Below are positions 1 through 9,054 of a DNA stretch of 64,000 bases, in pieces. The stretch is taken from the NCBI GenBank assembly GCA_049999805.1, contig JBNGIO010006164.1:77939-141938 (forward strand), written 5' to 3'. The position numbers were made by a program, and so were the translations under genes. The number at the start of each line of letters is the position of its first letter. The stretch's first letter is position 1. Source of the DNA: Folioceros fuciformis. Lineage: Eukaryota; Anthocerotophyta; Anthocerotopsida; Anthocerotales. The notes beneath the pieces are model-generated. The model did not search any database and was not told the DNA's origin. It worked only from the letters and a program-made list of their open reading frames with translations.

Positions 1-1
1 C

Positions 2-392
2 TTGCCTTCGCAATTGCCTGACAATCTTCATCTGGATCACAATAAATGTAATGTCTAACCACATACCCAGTAGCCAACACAGCCTCCAAACCAGATGCAA
101 TTCTAGCAAACAGCTCAACCACAACCAATCCATACTTAGACGAACTCAATGTTACAAGTTTATTACACACAGGTTCAAGTTTACAAATTGCTTCCTTTGT
201 ACAAGGTCGGATTTTATCATTTAGTTGAAACTCAATCTGCCGTTTTTGAAGCTCTCTAAAAATTTCAGCTAATGCTCTACCAACATTTTCTCTCATTGCA
301 TCTTCTTCCACTCTGTTATGACTATATTCTTTTAAACATAACTTATCTATATGACGCTCAACCCACAACCTATCATCTTCATCTTTTTCATC
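2..392 (-). pseudogene. Cytosine-C5 methyltransferase-like segment of the retroelement (partial)
   Basis: Translating the minus strand in the same frame as the protease, directly after a TAG at about 393, gives an acidic start, then a ~120-residue open stretch to the window edge. Near its end is the segment ELFARIASGLEAVLATG, followed by a hydrophobic strand and an acidic CDPDED. This resembles motif I (ELF-x-GI-x-xG) and the motif II acidic residue of cytosine-C5 DNA methyltransferases, which bind S-adenosylmethionine. The catalytic Pro-Cys motif IV would lie outside the window. C5 methyltransferases captured by Ty3 and copia retrotransposons have been described in algae and dinoflagellates. 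The similarity is recognised by eye only. Confidence 0.45.
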
Positions 393-860
393 CTATTCGT
401 CCCAAGAAGTCATCATATTTACTACACACGCATCTTGCATGTCCTCCTGTAAATGCAACTTAAGTGGAATTATCGCTACTCTCATTCCTTCACCTTGTCG
501 CCAACCCAGACGATAGTAAAACTGCTCTGTCCATAAATCCAATCCTCCTTCATACATGAACAAAGCCTTTGTCCCCAAAATGATATCAAAATTTCCAGAT
601 TTAACAATCAAGCATTTCATATCAATCACTGTCTCTTCTTCTGTTCCAAGCTTAAAACATAACTGCAATTTTTTCTGCATACTCTGACTCTAACTACAAT
701 TTTTCCTAGTCTCTCCCATCAATGCCTCCAAACCTCCATTGGCCAGCCTTATCTTTCATATTGTCTCCTGTATATCTCCCTTTCTCAATCCCATAGCATA
801 TGCCATGTTGAAATGAATCAATATAGGTTGCGCTCCCGAATCTATCAATACCTTTTCCGG
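393..860 (-). pseudogene. Retropepsin-like protease segment of the retroelement
   Basis: The codons at 842-831 encode Asp-Ser-Gly-Ala, the catalytic loop of retroviral-type aspartic proteases, preceded by VLI. About 100 residues downstream in the same frame is the second conserved element, ILGT followed by a hydrophobic run, matching the flap/ILG region of the Asp_protease_2 family. Two in-frame stops (TGA and TAG) lie between the two elements, so no intact protease can be made. It sits between the zinc-knuckle gag and the methyltransferase-like part, as expected for a polyprotein. Confidence 0.65.
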
Positions 861-1562
861 CGCAAAACCTTGTATCAAAAATTCACATCCACCATTGCCC
901 AGAAATGCAATTCCTGTCTAACTTTTGTTCTATCGTCATTATTTCGCATATTACTATCAAGACAAAGCGAAACTGTCTTGCTCAGCCTTTGACTTGCATC
1001 AGGCCATTCCACCATCACGTCCTGCAAAAGCTCTCGAATTTTTGCTTCGCTCACCTTGACGCCCAACTCCAACACACTTCGCATACAACCAATCACATCA
1101 CTTTGAGACACCTGCGTTCTCTTACTCACTTGCTGTTCCGACACCTTCACTGCTCTGCCATGCATCTTCTCACCAAAATCTTTCATATCCACATCTAATA
1201 CTTCAAATGATTGGGGATATTTCCAACCTGACACCGCCGATCTTCCATGGTCCTTATGCTGACCCTCCAGTATTGTGTTGTATCTTTTCTGGACAGAATC
1301 TACTTCCAATGCATCTTCCATGTTCACCTCACAAACAAATGCAAACATAAGCCTTCTCCTTCTCACCCAAATCCTTCCTTTTCTCCATTGTTTTAACTTC
1401 CTTGATCTTAACTCCGCCATTCTGGCCATTAGTTGCCTTCAACCTATCAATTTCAGCCTTCAAATCTGCTATATGCAACTCTAACAATTTATGAGACTTG
1501 TCAATCCAACCCAAATTATCTCCACTAGATCCTCCAAACCTATTTCCTTCAACTCTTTGCAC

Positions 1563-1796
1563 CTATCTCACATTCTTAACATTCTGTCCCTTAAAACCAA
1601 ACTTTGTGGGCTTGAGAGATGGGTACTTTTGCCAACAAACTTTCTCCAAATGACCTTTCTTTCCACAATGTTTACAGCCTACATCCGTCTTAATTGAACA
1701 CTCCATCATCACATGAGTATAACTCCCACAACAAAAGCACTTTATCCCTTTTTCTGTCTCTACATTCATAACAGGTTTCATATACCTGTTGTCCAC
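1563..1796 (-). pseudogene. Gag nucleocapsid with two CCHC zinc knuckles
   Basis: The translated minus strand holds two CX2CX4HX4C motifs back to back. The first has Cys20, Cys23, His28 and Cys33; the second Cys41, Cys44, His49 and Cys54, counting from the Met at 1796. These are retroviral-type zinc knuckles that bind nucleic acid in gag nucleocapsids. The frame closes soon after, and the next open piece lies in another frame, so the gag is broken. Twin knuckles in a basic context next to a retropepsin make the assignment firm. Confidence 0.75.
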
Positions 1797-2018
1797 TCTT
1801 TACATGTTTGATTACTGTTGCCAAGTTGGTCTCCATTTAGGGAGATAATTATGTCGAGGAACTGTCACTGAAAATGCACCTCCCCTTCTGTTTGTGCCAA
1901 CCTTTCTTCCCATAGCCTTTAGCAATGCCCTTGCCTAATCATGTTTCTCTGCAATTGGGAATACCTGATCCAACGTATATGTTTTACCATATAGTGTCGT
2001 TAATTCTCTAAATACATC

Positions 2019-2264
2019 CTACTTGATATCCTCATCCAAATTGCAAATATATTTAAAACAAATTTCCACCTTATTGTGCATCCCCGTATCTGTCCCCAGC
2101 TGGCTAGTTCGATTATAAAACATAAGTGTCGTTTCATCAGGTTTTCTTCTCAAATTTGCCAACTCTTCTATCTTCATGGCATTAACAGATGGAAATCTCA
2201 TTTCCAATCGAATGAAAAATTCGTTTACTGGCTTAGCATGTTTACTGGTCACCACCAAATCCAT
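2019..2264 (-). pseudogene. Gag core fragment of the retroelement
   Basis: An 81-residue open piece starts in a helical segment with 'RLEMRFPSVNAMKIEEL', then 'RKPDETTLMFYNR'. This pattern of helix, a hydrophobic-aromatic spacer and a second helix resembles the retrotransposon gag core (Retrotrans_gag) where 'W..F...L..RF' and 'Q....V..F..RF' recur. It lies upstream of the zinc knuckles in polyprotein order. The ends of the gag are not resolved because stops interrupt the frame on both sides. Confidence 0.5.
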
Positions 2265-3137
2265 GAAACTTCTCAGATAAAACTTGTAAGCATCTCCTCA
2301 CAACAAGTTCCCTAACAAAGTAAATTCATATCTAGGATTTAATTCAATGTTCTCACCTCCACACTCCTGCAACTTAACCATATAAAACATGCACATTAAC
2401 TAGTTAATGAACACCGATGACTTGGGATGCCCTGAATACTTCTCACTCTTTGCAGGTAATACTACTCCCCCTCTGCCTTTTCTTTTCAACCCAAAAGTTT
2501 TCTCAGTCGACAAGTTTAACATTTGGCATTCTTTTCTTCTCACCAACTTTCCCATGTCATTTACTTCTCCTGGATGTCTTTGCACTTCCATAGGCTCCAC
2601 GGTCCGGTTTTGTACATCCATAACAAGTTCTTTCAAACCCTCTTTCCTTGCACACATGCCTCCACTCTTCGTCAGACAGTTGTAGCCTTCCTTCCCTTAC
2701 TTCTACCCCTACAGACATTTTATGTCTTATCTATGTCCCCGTTAAGATATGCATTTCCAACTTCTCCCTCTATCTCTCTACCTGAAACACTCGCCCTATG
2801 CGAATTTTCTCCTTCCTCATCCAAGGCACTGCCTGAGATATAACTCCCCCCCAAACCCTTGACATTTCCTCCTTTACTATTCATCTTTGGCTGCCCAACC
2901 TTTTTCTTAAATCCTCTGTCTGAACTCTTATCTTCCATTACTCTCTTTTTACCTCTCCCAACTTTTACACTATCAGTTTCACTTCTCGACTTAGACAGCA
3001 CACCAGCCTGCTTAACACTCACCCACGTCACCCTTACACCTTTGGTCATAAGTCTCCTCATGTTAAAAGTTCAGCACCAATTCAAATGAGAATTATCAGA
3101 TAACTTTTACAGCTAATCAAGTTTTACACTGGTTTGT

Positions 3138-3227
3138 ATCCAAACCAACACGGAAACAGTGTGGAATATACTAGCTCAAAATATCCAAACCAATACGAAA
3201 ACAGTGTGGAATATACTAGCTCAAAAA
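3138..3227. repeat. Direct tandem duplication, 45-bp unit x2
   Basis: The unit beginning ATCCAAACCAA occurs at 3138-3182 and again at 3183-3227 with a few mismatches. It lies just upstream of the gag relic. It may be part of a decayed LTR or leader, but no partner repeat was found inside the window. Confidence 0.8.
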
Positions 3228-3490
3228 TCAAAAACTGGACGCCTTGTAGCATTCCACACTAAGTTCACTTCTCCTTCTTTTCTTTCTAAAGACACCACTA
3301 AACTTTTCACATCCAAAAAGTATCTTCGAAGCACTATCAAATCATCACAGAATACTTTTAGTTGACTCCAACTACCCGGTCTTGAACACCCTATTATGAG
3401 GGACCACAAATATTATGAGGCTTCTTTCCTTTTGTTCTTCTTCCTCCTTGCTAAGCTCTTGATCCTCCTTGGAAATTTGCTCTTCGCTCG

Positions 3491-3634
3491 CCCAGCTCCT
3501 TTTTCTCTTATGCTTTCTCCAAATTGCTCTTCTTTAGTCCAATCTCCTCACCCAGTTGAGTTCCCAGCTCCTTTTTCTCTTATGCTTTCTTCAAATTGCT
3601 CTTCTTTAGTCCAATCTCCTCACCCAATTGAGTT
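3491..3634. repeat. Direct tandem duplication, 72-bp unit x2
   Basis: The pyrimidine-rich unit beginning CCCAGCTCC is present at 3491-3562 and 3563-3634 with only a couple of substitutions, indicating recent duplication. The unit is a multiple of three, which keeps a plus-strand ORF open through it, but that ORF has no recognisable family and is not called as a gene. The rest of 3635-4030 shows nothing I can name. Confidence 0.85.
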
Positions 3635-4128
3635 CCTCCAACACAGCTTCTTCCACAGTTATTCCCCCAACATTTCACCAATTACATCCAGAAACAAGCT
3701 GATAATGATAAACTCGCTTATCGGCACTCTTCACGAACAAACTTTAATCACACTTCATTATAAGTTGTTTTCTCATTACACTCACTTCAGAACAACTTTA
3801 GCTGGATCAACTTAATCAAATTTTTTCACGCTACTGCATCCTCATCACTACTGCTACTCACCACTTCTATATCAGCCCAAGTTTAGCCTTTGAACCTTCT
3901 AAGCGAAAGATCCTCTTAGGGAAGATTCTTCCCAGACGCTTCCCCGTAAGGAGAATATTAGGGCACCCTCACCAACCTTTCATCTCGTGAAACCTCGTCA
4001 ATAAGCTCTGCCTCTCCCCGCTTGGTAATTGGAACTTCTTTTGGGAGGCTCCTGTTTGTGGTAGTCCTTTACGCTCCTTGACTCTTCCTCGCCCTTCCGC
4101 TTGCTTCCAGCACCGCCTTGAGTTTGCA

Positions 4129-4380
4129 CCTATTCTCCTCGTTTGAGTTGTTGGTACTACCGTGTTATGACCTATTCTCCTCGTTTGAGCTGTTGGTACT
4201 GCCGCGTTATGACCTATTCTCCTCGTTTGAGCTGTTGGTACTGCCGCGTTGTGACCTATTCTCCTCGTTTGAGGAGTTGGTACTGCCGCATTATGACCTA
4301 TTCTCCTCGTTTGAGCTGTTGGTACTGCCGCGTTATGACCTATTCTCCTTGTTTGAGTTGTTGGTACTGCCGCGTTATGA
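4129..4380. repeat. Minisatellite, 42-bp unit x6
   Basis: Six copies of a unit beginning CCTATTCTCCTCG start at 4129, 4171, 4213, 4255, 4297 and 4339. Because 42 is divisible by three, the array reads as 14-residue repeats in open frames. One truncated copy in opposite orientation sits in the right inverted arm near 5111-5140, so the array probably grew inside the left arm after the inverted repeat formed. Confidence 0.9.
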
Positions 4381-5173
4381 CCCGGTATGCCACATCCAGC
4401 TCTTTGCCCTTAAGAGTGCTAATAAGAGTAATAGCTCCTTCCCCTCGCAACAACTTTGTGGAAATAATCTCCTCCAAAGAACGCCGTAGCTCCGCCTGCT
4501 CAGCTAGCAAATTCTTGAGTGTGATTGTAAGCTGAGCTCTCTTAGCAGCTCGCGCCGCGATTTCCCCCTTAAGCCTGTCCACAATCTCCTCCGCCTTAGC
4601 CCGTAGTTGAGCCAAGTCCTCTCTGGAGAACTTGTGAGCCTCCACGAGATTCCACCGCAACTCGTTGTCAACCTTCAGGTCCTCGGCACTTGTCTCAGGC
4701 AACTCTTCTCTCCACCCTTCGCTTTCCACCTCCTCTTCCTCTCCTGCAGCCTTCCCTACGATTTCCTCGCCAAGTAGTTTTTCAACTGCCGCTGGTTCGC
4801 TGCCTGGCTTCTTCCCGGAATCGCTTTCCTCCTGCAACGAAGAGCTAAACATGAATAACTGCCCGCGTCTGGGCTTGGGCGCAAATACAGCTGCCTCCTC
4901 TGAATGATCCGTCGATGTCGAGCCCTCTCCTGCACCCAACACTATAGACAGTTGCTTCTCCTTCCCCGCGTGCGCGTCACTCCCCTCTTCTTTCTCGCCT
5001 TCTCTTTTGTCCACCCCGTCCTCTTCTACTACCGCCCTTCCCTCCTCCTTTTCTTGGCACTCCTTAGAAGCTCCACCTGCTAACAAACCTGCTCTCTTGC
5101 TCTCAGCATACGTCATAACGTGGTAGCTGAAACGAGGAGAATAGGTGCAGCCTGAAGGCGGCGCTGGAAGCAA
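4340..5173 (-). CDS. Hypothetical coiled-coil protein inside the inverted-repeat segment
   Basis: This 277-residue ORF belongs to no family I recognise. The first ~35 residues derive from the right inverted arm, so a more natural start is the internal Met beginning MTYAESKRAGLL at about residue 20. The middle is very acidic with many Glu and Lys. The C-terminal ~110 residues are a heptad-rich Leu/Ala/Glu/Arg coiled coil ending in a short polar tail that overlaps the last minisatellite copy. Low-complexity acidic plus coiled-coil sequence is common in gag-like or host structural proteins, so it could be element-encoded. No promoter or splice signal was identified. It may be a real gene or a fortuitous ORF. 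Confidence 0.35.
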   Translation of the reverse strand: MLPAPPSGCTYSPRFSYHVMTYAESKRAGLLAGGASKECQEKEEGRAVVEEDGVDKREGEKEEGSDAHAGKEKQLSIVLGAGEGSTSTDHSEEAAVFAPKPRRGQLFMFSSSLQEESDSGKKPGSEPAAVEKLLGEEIVGKAAGEEEEVESEGWREELPETSAEDLKVDNELRWNLVEAHKFSREDLAQLRAKAEEIVDRLKGEIAARAAKRAQLTITLKNLLAEQAELRRSLEEIISTKLLRGEGAITLISTLKGKELDVAYRVITRQYQQLKQGE

Positions 5174-5599
5174 GCGGAAGGGCGAGGAAGAGCCAAGGAG
5201 CGTGGAGGACTACCACAAACGGGATCCTCCCAAAAGAAGTTCCTAGAAGGTCCAATATTCCCCTTAGGACGAGGCGAGAGGTGGATCCGTACTGTCGTCC
5301 TTGTCCATGTCGCAGTTTGGACAGCGATGGAGTGAGGCAAGCCGATTTGCAACTGGACGGGCAGCAATGCCCGATGGGCGTGCACACTAGAGCTAAGACG
5401 TTCGTTCGACTTGTACAATCTCTCTTTACGATGAGAGGCGGATCAGTGATAGCTATCATCTCCATGTCCTAGCAATTACATTTAACCTCAAAGACACAAC
5501 AATGTTTTCTGGTGTACACGCTTCAACAGATGTCCATTGTTCTCAAGGTCTCCCATTACTACAGATGCAACAACCATTTGCAAATCGATGAACATGGAA

Positions 5600-6560
5600 T
5601 CCATCCCTTAAACAATGTGTCTCTGTTCAACCCCTGACATTATCTCGGTGGAACTGTGGCAGTCACTACACATCCGTAGATTCTTCGTTACCATCAGAGG
5701 TGTGCCACTGGGAGTGCGCGTAAGACCAAACGCCAGAGCTAGCTTCTCAGCAAGCCCACAGAGCTGATCCTCCGTTTCCATTTCAGACAGAGTACTGGTT
5801 GCAACACCAAATTTGTGTGAGGCACGTCCACTAGACCGTTGCCTAACACAACGTTATCCAGCAGTCTTCTTCCGACAATGAGTGAGTGTAGCTGCCTGCC
5901 CTTCTATTAGGCATGGCACCAATGCTTGCACAGGCCTTGAGAAGGCAGGCAAAAGTAACATGGTTGGCCAAAACCAGCCCTTCCTGCTCCATTTGTTCAT
6001 GCAGAACAAGCGCCAAGCGCCTCACGTCCGAGCCCATGCTGCCAAAAACCTGGCGGGCATCCTTCAGTTTACCACATTTTGCATATCTAGATATGAAGGC
6101 ATTCCATGTCGCCACATCCTTTGTGGCCATGCTGTCGAAAACCTGGCGTGCACTACAACGCTCACTTCTCCATATTTTGCATACAAGACCACCAGGAAGT
6201 TGTTGAAAAACAAGTCGGAAGGAATGCCACAGTGCAGCACATCATGGTGCACCTTTCTGCCAGATTCCAAGAGGGCGGCAAATGCAAATGCGCAAGCATG
6301 AAGCGCAGCGACCAAGAAATGACAGTTGGATTGCACTCTAGAGCTACGCCTGTCATGTTACAGTCGTGTAGCCTCTTTCAGTTTGCCATGCTTAGCATGC
6401 GCAGAGATGATGAAAACCCACATCAAGGTATTTGGTACTCCTGCTCATGGCGACCACCCTCTATGGCAAACCCGACCGCACCCCCACATTTCCTCTGAAG
6501 CGGAATCGCTGGACTCCTCACACTGCAGCACCTGGAAGCTTCGCTGTTTACTGGGCATTG
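5600..6560 (-). pseudogene. PLS-class PPR (DYW-type) pseudogene
   Basis: Read on the minus strand, fragments in different frames show one L-type motif with its following S motif, a P motif with 'EGLVLANHVTFACLLKACA', then directly a DYW-domain stretch (about 5830-5640) with 'NLRMCSDCHSST'. The E region and the KP/PG-box region are deleted between them. In the deaminase signature the residue matching the zinc-ligand His of HxE is Leu (CGLAEKLA), and translation stops just after the region matching 'RHIV'. It therefore cannot encode a working editing enzyme. It is closest to the intact genes at 31.3 and 34.3 kb, so it is probably a dispersed dead copy of that subfamily. Confidence 0.8.
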
Positions 6561-7312
6561 ACTCCTAGTAGCGAGGTGGGTGGGAGCATCTCGTACAACT
6601 CCTAAACACTCGTCAACTTCTTGGGTCCACAACGACTTTGGCTTCCATACTGTTATAGTGGAAGAAAATGAAGACTTCAAGCAACCATCGGTGTCAAATC
6701 CCAAGACTACCTCTCAAGTCTGCCTGCACGACTCTCCTGCTTAGCCTGGCTCTATCTTTCTCAAGGCTAGCCTCTTGGGTGTGGTGCAGCCACCAGTCCA
6801 CATGCTCTGGGTGCCATTTTGTGATGTCCAATGCCACCAGAGATATCAAGAACTCCCAAAGGCTAACCACACGACCCCACGTTTCTCAACGCGTCCCCTC
6901 TCCCTGCCCATGTCGAGGTTTCTGTTATGCTGGCCATAGTCCAGGGTCCATGGCTATGTGAGCCCCCATAACATAATTTACTCCACATTTTCATATTCTA
7001 CATAAAGACCATTTTATCAACTTATTCCAAAGAATATCTCTATATTCCTTCTCCTAAATCTATGTTGTAGGTTATCCTTATTATGATCCTGGCATATGCA
7101 TATAGTCAAAAGAATCTATGAAATCTATTTGACTTGTAATATATATTACTATATATAACTATTATTTAATATTTTACGTTCACCTAAATATTAGTCTAGA
7201 GAAGACTAGAATCTAATTTAAGTTCATGTCAGTTCCTCATTTGAATTTAAAAGTTCCCCACATGGTATTCCAAACAAAAGTTCCACATTTCAATCCTTTC
7301 ACCACAAGGATA

Positions 7313-7834
7313 ATGGTACAAACATGGTTCATTTTAATTTTCTTCTTGTTCATTTGTGCAAAGAAAGGTAGCAACACTTTGCATGTTCTTGCAAGACAGG
7401 AGAAAAACATTTTGAGACAAGATGATTACATCGAATTTGATCCATTCAATGAAAACACAAGGCAACGGCAAGACCATTCTTACTTACAGGCAGACCGATT
7501 CAAGTTTCTCTTAGCTGCTACTTGTGAAGTGAGAATAGAAGAATCGGGCCAGTATGTTTGGGACAACATTGAAGTAATATGGCGTTATGGAGACACAGAA
7601 GAGGGTTATGCATGTGATAAACTATACCTTACAAGTAAAGGCACCATCATAGTTTATGGCAGGGACGGGATACTAAGGTGGTCCATACAACCTCCTAATC
7701 TTGTTATAAATGATTCTGATACCTTTTACTTGGAGTTGTCTTATGATGGAGTTTTAAGTATGTTTCAAGAAACCTACCAGGATAATGAACATATTGCAAA
7801 ACTTGTTTGGAGCAATTATGGTACTATTAATTAA
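7313..7834 (+). CDS. Small secreted protein with GNA-like (bulb-type) mannose-lectin features
   Basis: The ORF opens at 7226, but the Met at 7313 is preferred because it starts a classic signal peptide: a short head, the hydrophobic run WFILIFFLFIC, then a polar cleavage region. The mature ~150 residues show the beta-prism II pattern of GNA-type lectins: a Cys-flanked strand near 'TCEVRIEESGQYVW', then 'CDKLYLTSKGTIIVYGRDG' with W-S, then 'FYLELSYDGVLSMF' ending in 'VWSN'. The alternating L-x-L / G / VY / W-S spacing fits three subdomains, and two Cys could pair. The canonical mannose-binding QxDxNxVxY motif is not intact, so sugar binding is doubtful. The gene is intronless and AT-rich, flanked by repeats. 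Family assignment is by pattern only; a role in defence or the cell wall would be speculation. Confidence 0.5.
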   Translation: MVQTWFILIFFLFICAKKGSNTLHVLARQEKNILRQDDYIEFDPFNENTRQRQDHSYLQADRFKFLLAATCEVRIEESGQYVWDNIEVIWRYGDTEEGYACDKLYLTSKGTIIVYGRDGILRWSIQPPNLVINDSDTFYLELSYDGVLSMFQETYQDNEHIAKLVWSNYGTIN

Positions 7835-7997
7835 TTCATGACACTGATTCGTGAATTAATGTGACCACGAATTCATTCACCATTCGGTTTACGTTTTGAA
7901 GTACAAGTTTTACTTTGAATGCTTCATAGATTGTACTTGTATTATATAATAAATGTTATTTTCTATTATTGAATTAGAGGAACAGCCCGAGAGGGCC

Positions 7998-8335
7998 AAA
8001 ATGGGTAATAGCCCCTTCGAACATCATTCTAAAAAAAAACTACCATAATGCTCCCAAAATGTTGTGATAAATGGGTACTAGTCCCCTTTGAACATTGTTC
8101 TCAAAAACTACTTAACGCTCCCAAAATGTTGTGATAAATGGGTACTAGCCCCCTTCGAACATCATTCTCAATAACTACCTAATGCTCCAAAAATGTTATG
8201 ATAAATGGGTATTAGTCCCCTTCAAATATCATTCTCAAAAACTACCTAATGCTCCCAAAGTGTTATAATAAATGAGTACTAGCCCCTTCGAACATCATTC
8301 TTGAAAACTACTTAATGTTCCCTAAATGTTGTGAT
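7998..8335. repeat. Tandem array, ~67-bp unit x5
   Basis: Units containing AAATGGGTACTAG...CCCCTTCGAACATCATTCTC...CTCCCAAAATGTTGTGAT repeat with period 67 (one of 66). The anchor GTTGTGATAA recurs at 8061, 8128, 8195, 8262 and, in altered form, 8328. Copies differ by 5-15 percent. The array lies just downstream of the lectin-like gene; no coding potential is seen. Confidence 0.88.
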
Positions 8336-9054
8336 GTGTAGTAAGTTTATTATTCATGAAAGTTATAAAACTTTATTTAAAAAACAATTATTATATATAA
8401 TCTTGTGTATTAGAGTGTGCCTCAAGTACACCTAGTACCCCCTTTTAGCACGTACAAACATATCCTTAGTGGGATGCGTTTTTACGAGTGTCGATGCATG
8501 TTTGCACAGACCAGCAAAAACTAACTTGTGAGCCAGAAATTAATATTAATATTAGAAATTTTACCTCGGGTTTGGTTGGATGATTGATCGCTCTCGTGTC
8601 AACAGATGGCCTATGCAAGAAATTTGTTGATCCAGCGAGACCTCTCTGGTGCGTGGTTGGTTACCGGGTAGGGGTACTGTAGCGGCGCTGAAGCTGAAGT
8701 TTGTCTCCCCACCTGCTTTTGATGAGGAGCACAAGACAAGGCTTGACTTGAGCAGGAGGAAAAAAACTGGTACACGTTGTACATATTTCCTTCCTTATGG
8801 CTGTGGTTGGCTTTTTTTTCCCCTTGCTGCCGTTAGGTCAGTTGGCGGGAGGCGCTGTTTCCCTGGATGCGGCAGCCCGGCTGGAAAGAAGGAGCAGTAG
8901 CTGAGCAGGGGGAGTGTCTTGTCCGGGCGGGCGACTGCTGAGAATCTGTACTGTAGGCGCCGGCAGTTCTCATTTGCACTGCGCGCCATCTCAAGCTCGG
9001 GCGCAAGCTGCGGGCTCTCCAAGAAGTACAACATTGCAAGAAGTTGGGGTGAAG

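Larger units (their letters stand above)
2..3061 (-). mobile_element. Decayed Ty3-type LTR retroelement (gag, protease, methyltransferase-like part)
   Basis: Read on the minus strand, the order is a basic gag N-terminus (3061-2720), a gag core (2264-2019), two CCHC zinc knuckles (about 1739-1635), a retropepsin active site (842-831) and a methyltransferase-like stretch running off the window edge. This order fits a Ty3/gypsy polyprotein. The reading frame is broken by stops and frameshifts throughout, so this is a relic. Integrase and reverse transcriptase are not in the window; they would lie to the left of base 1. I could not find LTRs. The element is more AT-rich than the neighbouring genes. 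Element class is inferred from domain order; the zinc knuckles and protease motif are directly visible. Confidence 0.72.
4031..5243. repeat. Segment bounded by ~130-bp inverted repeats
   Basis: The left arm (4031 to about 4170) begins GGAACTTCTTTTGGGAGG. The right arm (about 5111-5243) is its reverse complement with roughly 10 percent mismatches, including the start of the 42-bp minisatellite unit. A weaker match continues outward (left 3942-3967, right 5247-5275), with the left side carrying about 60 extra bases. The layout looks like a fold-back or TIR element, or an inverted duplication. No clear target-site duplication was found. Between the arms lie a minisatellite and a coiled-coil ORF. 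Confidence 0.7.
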
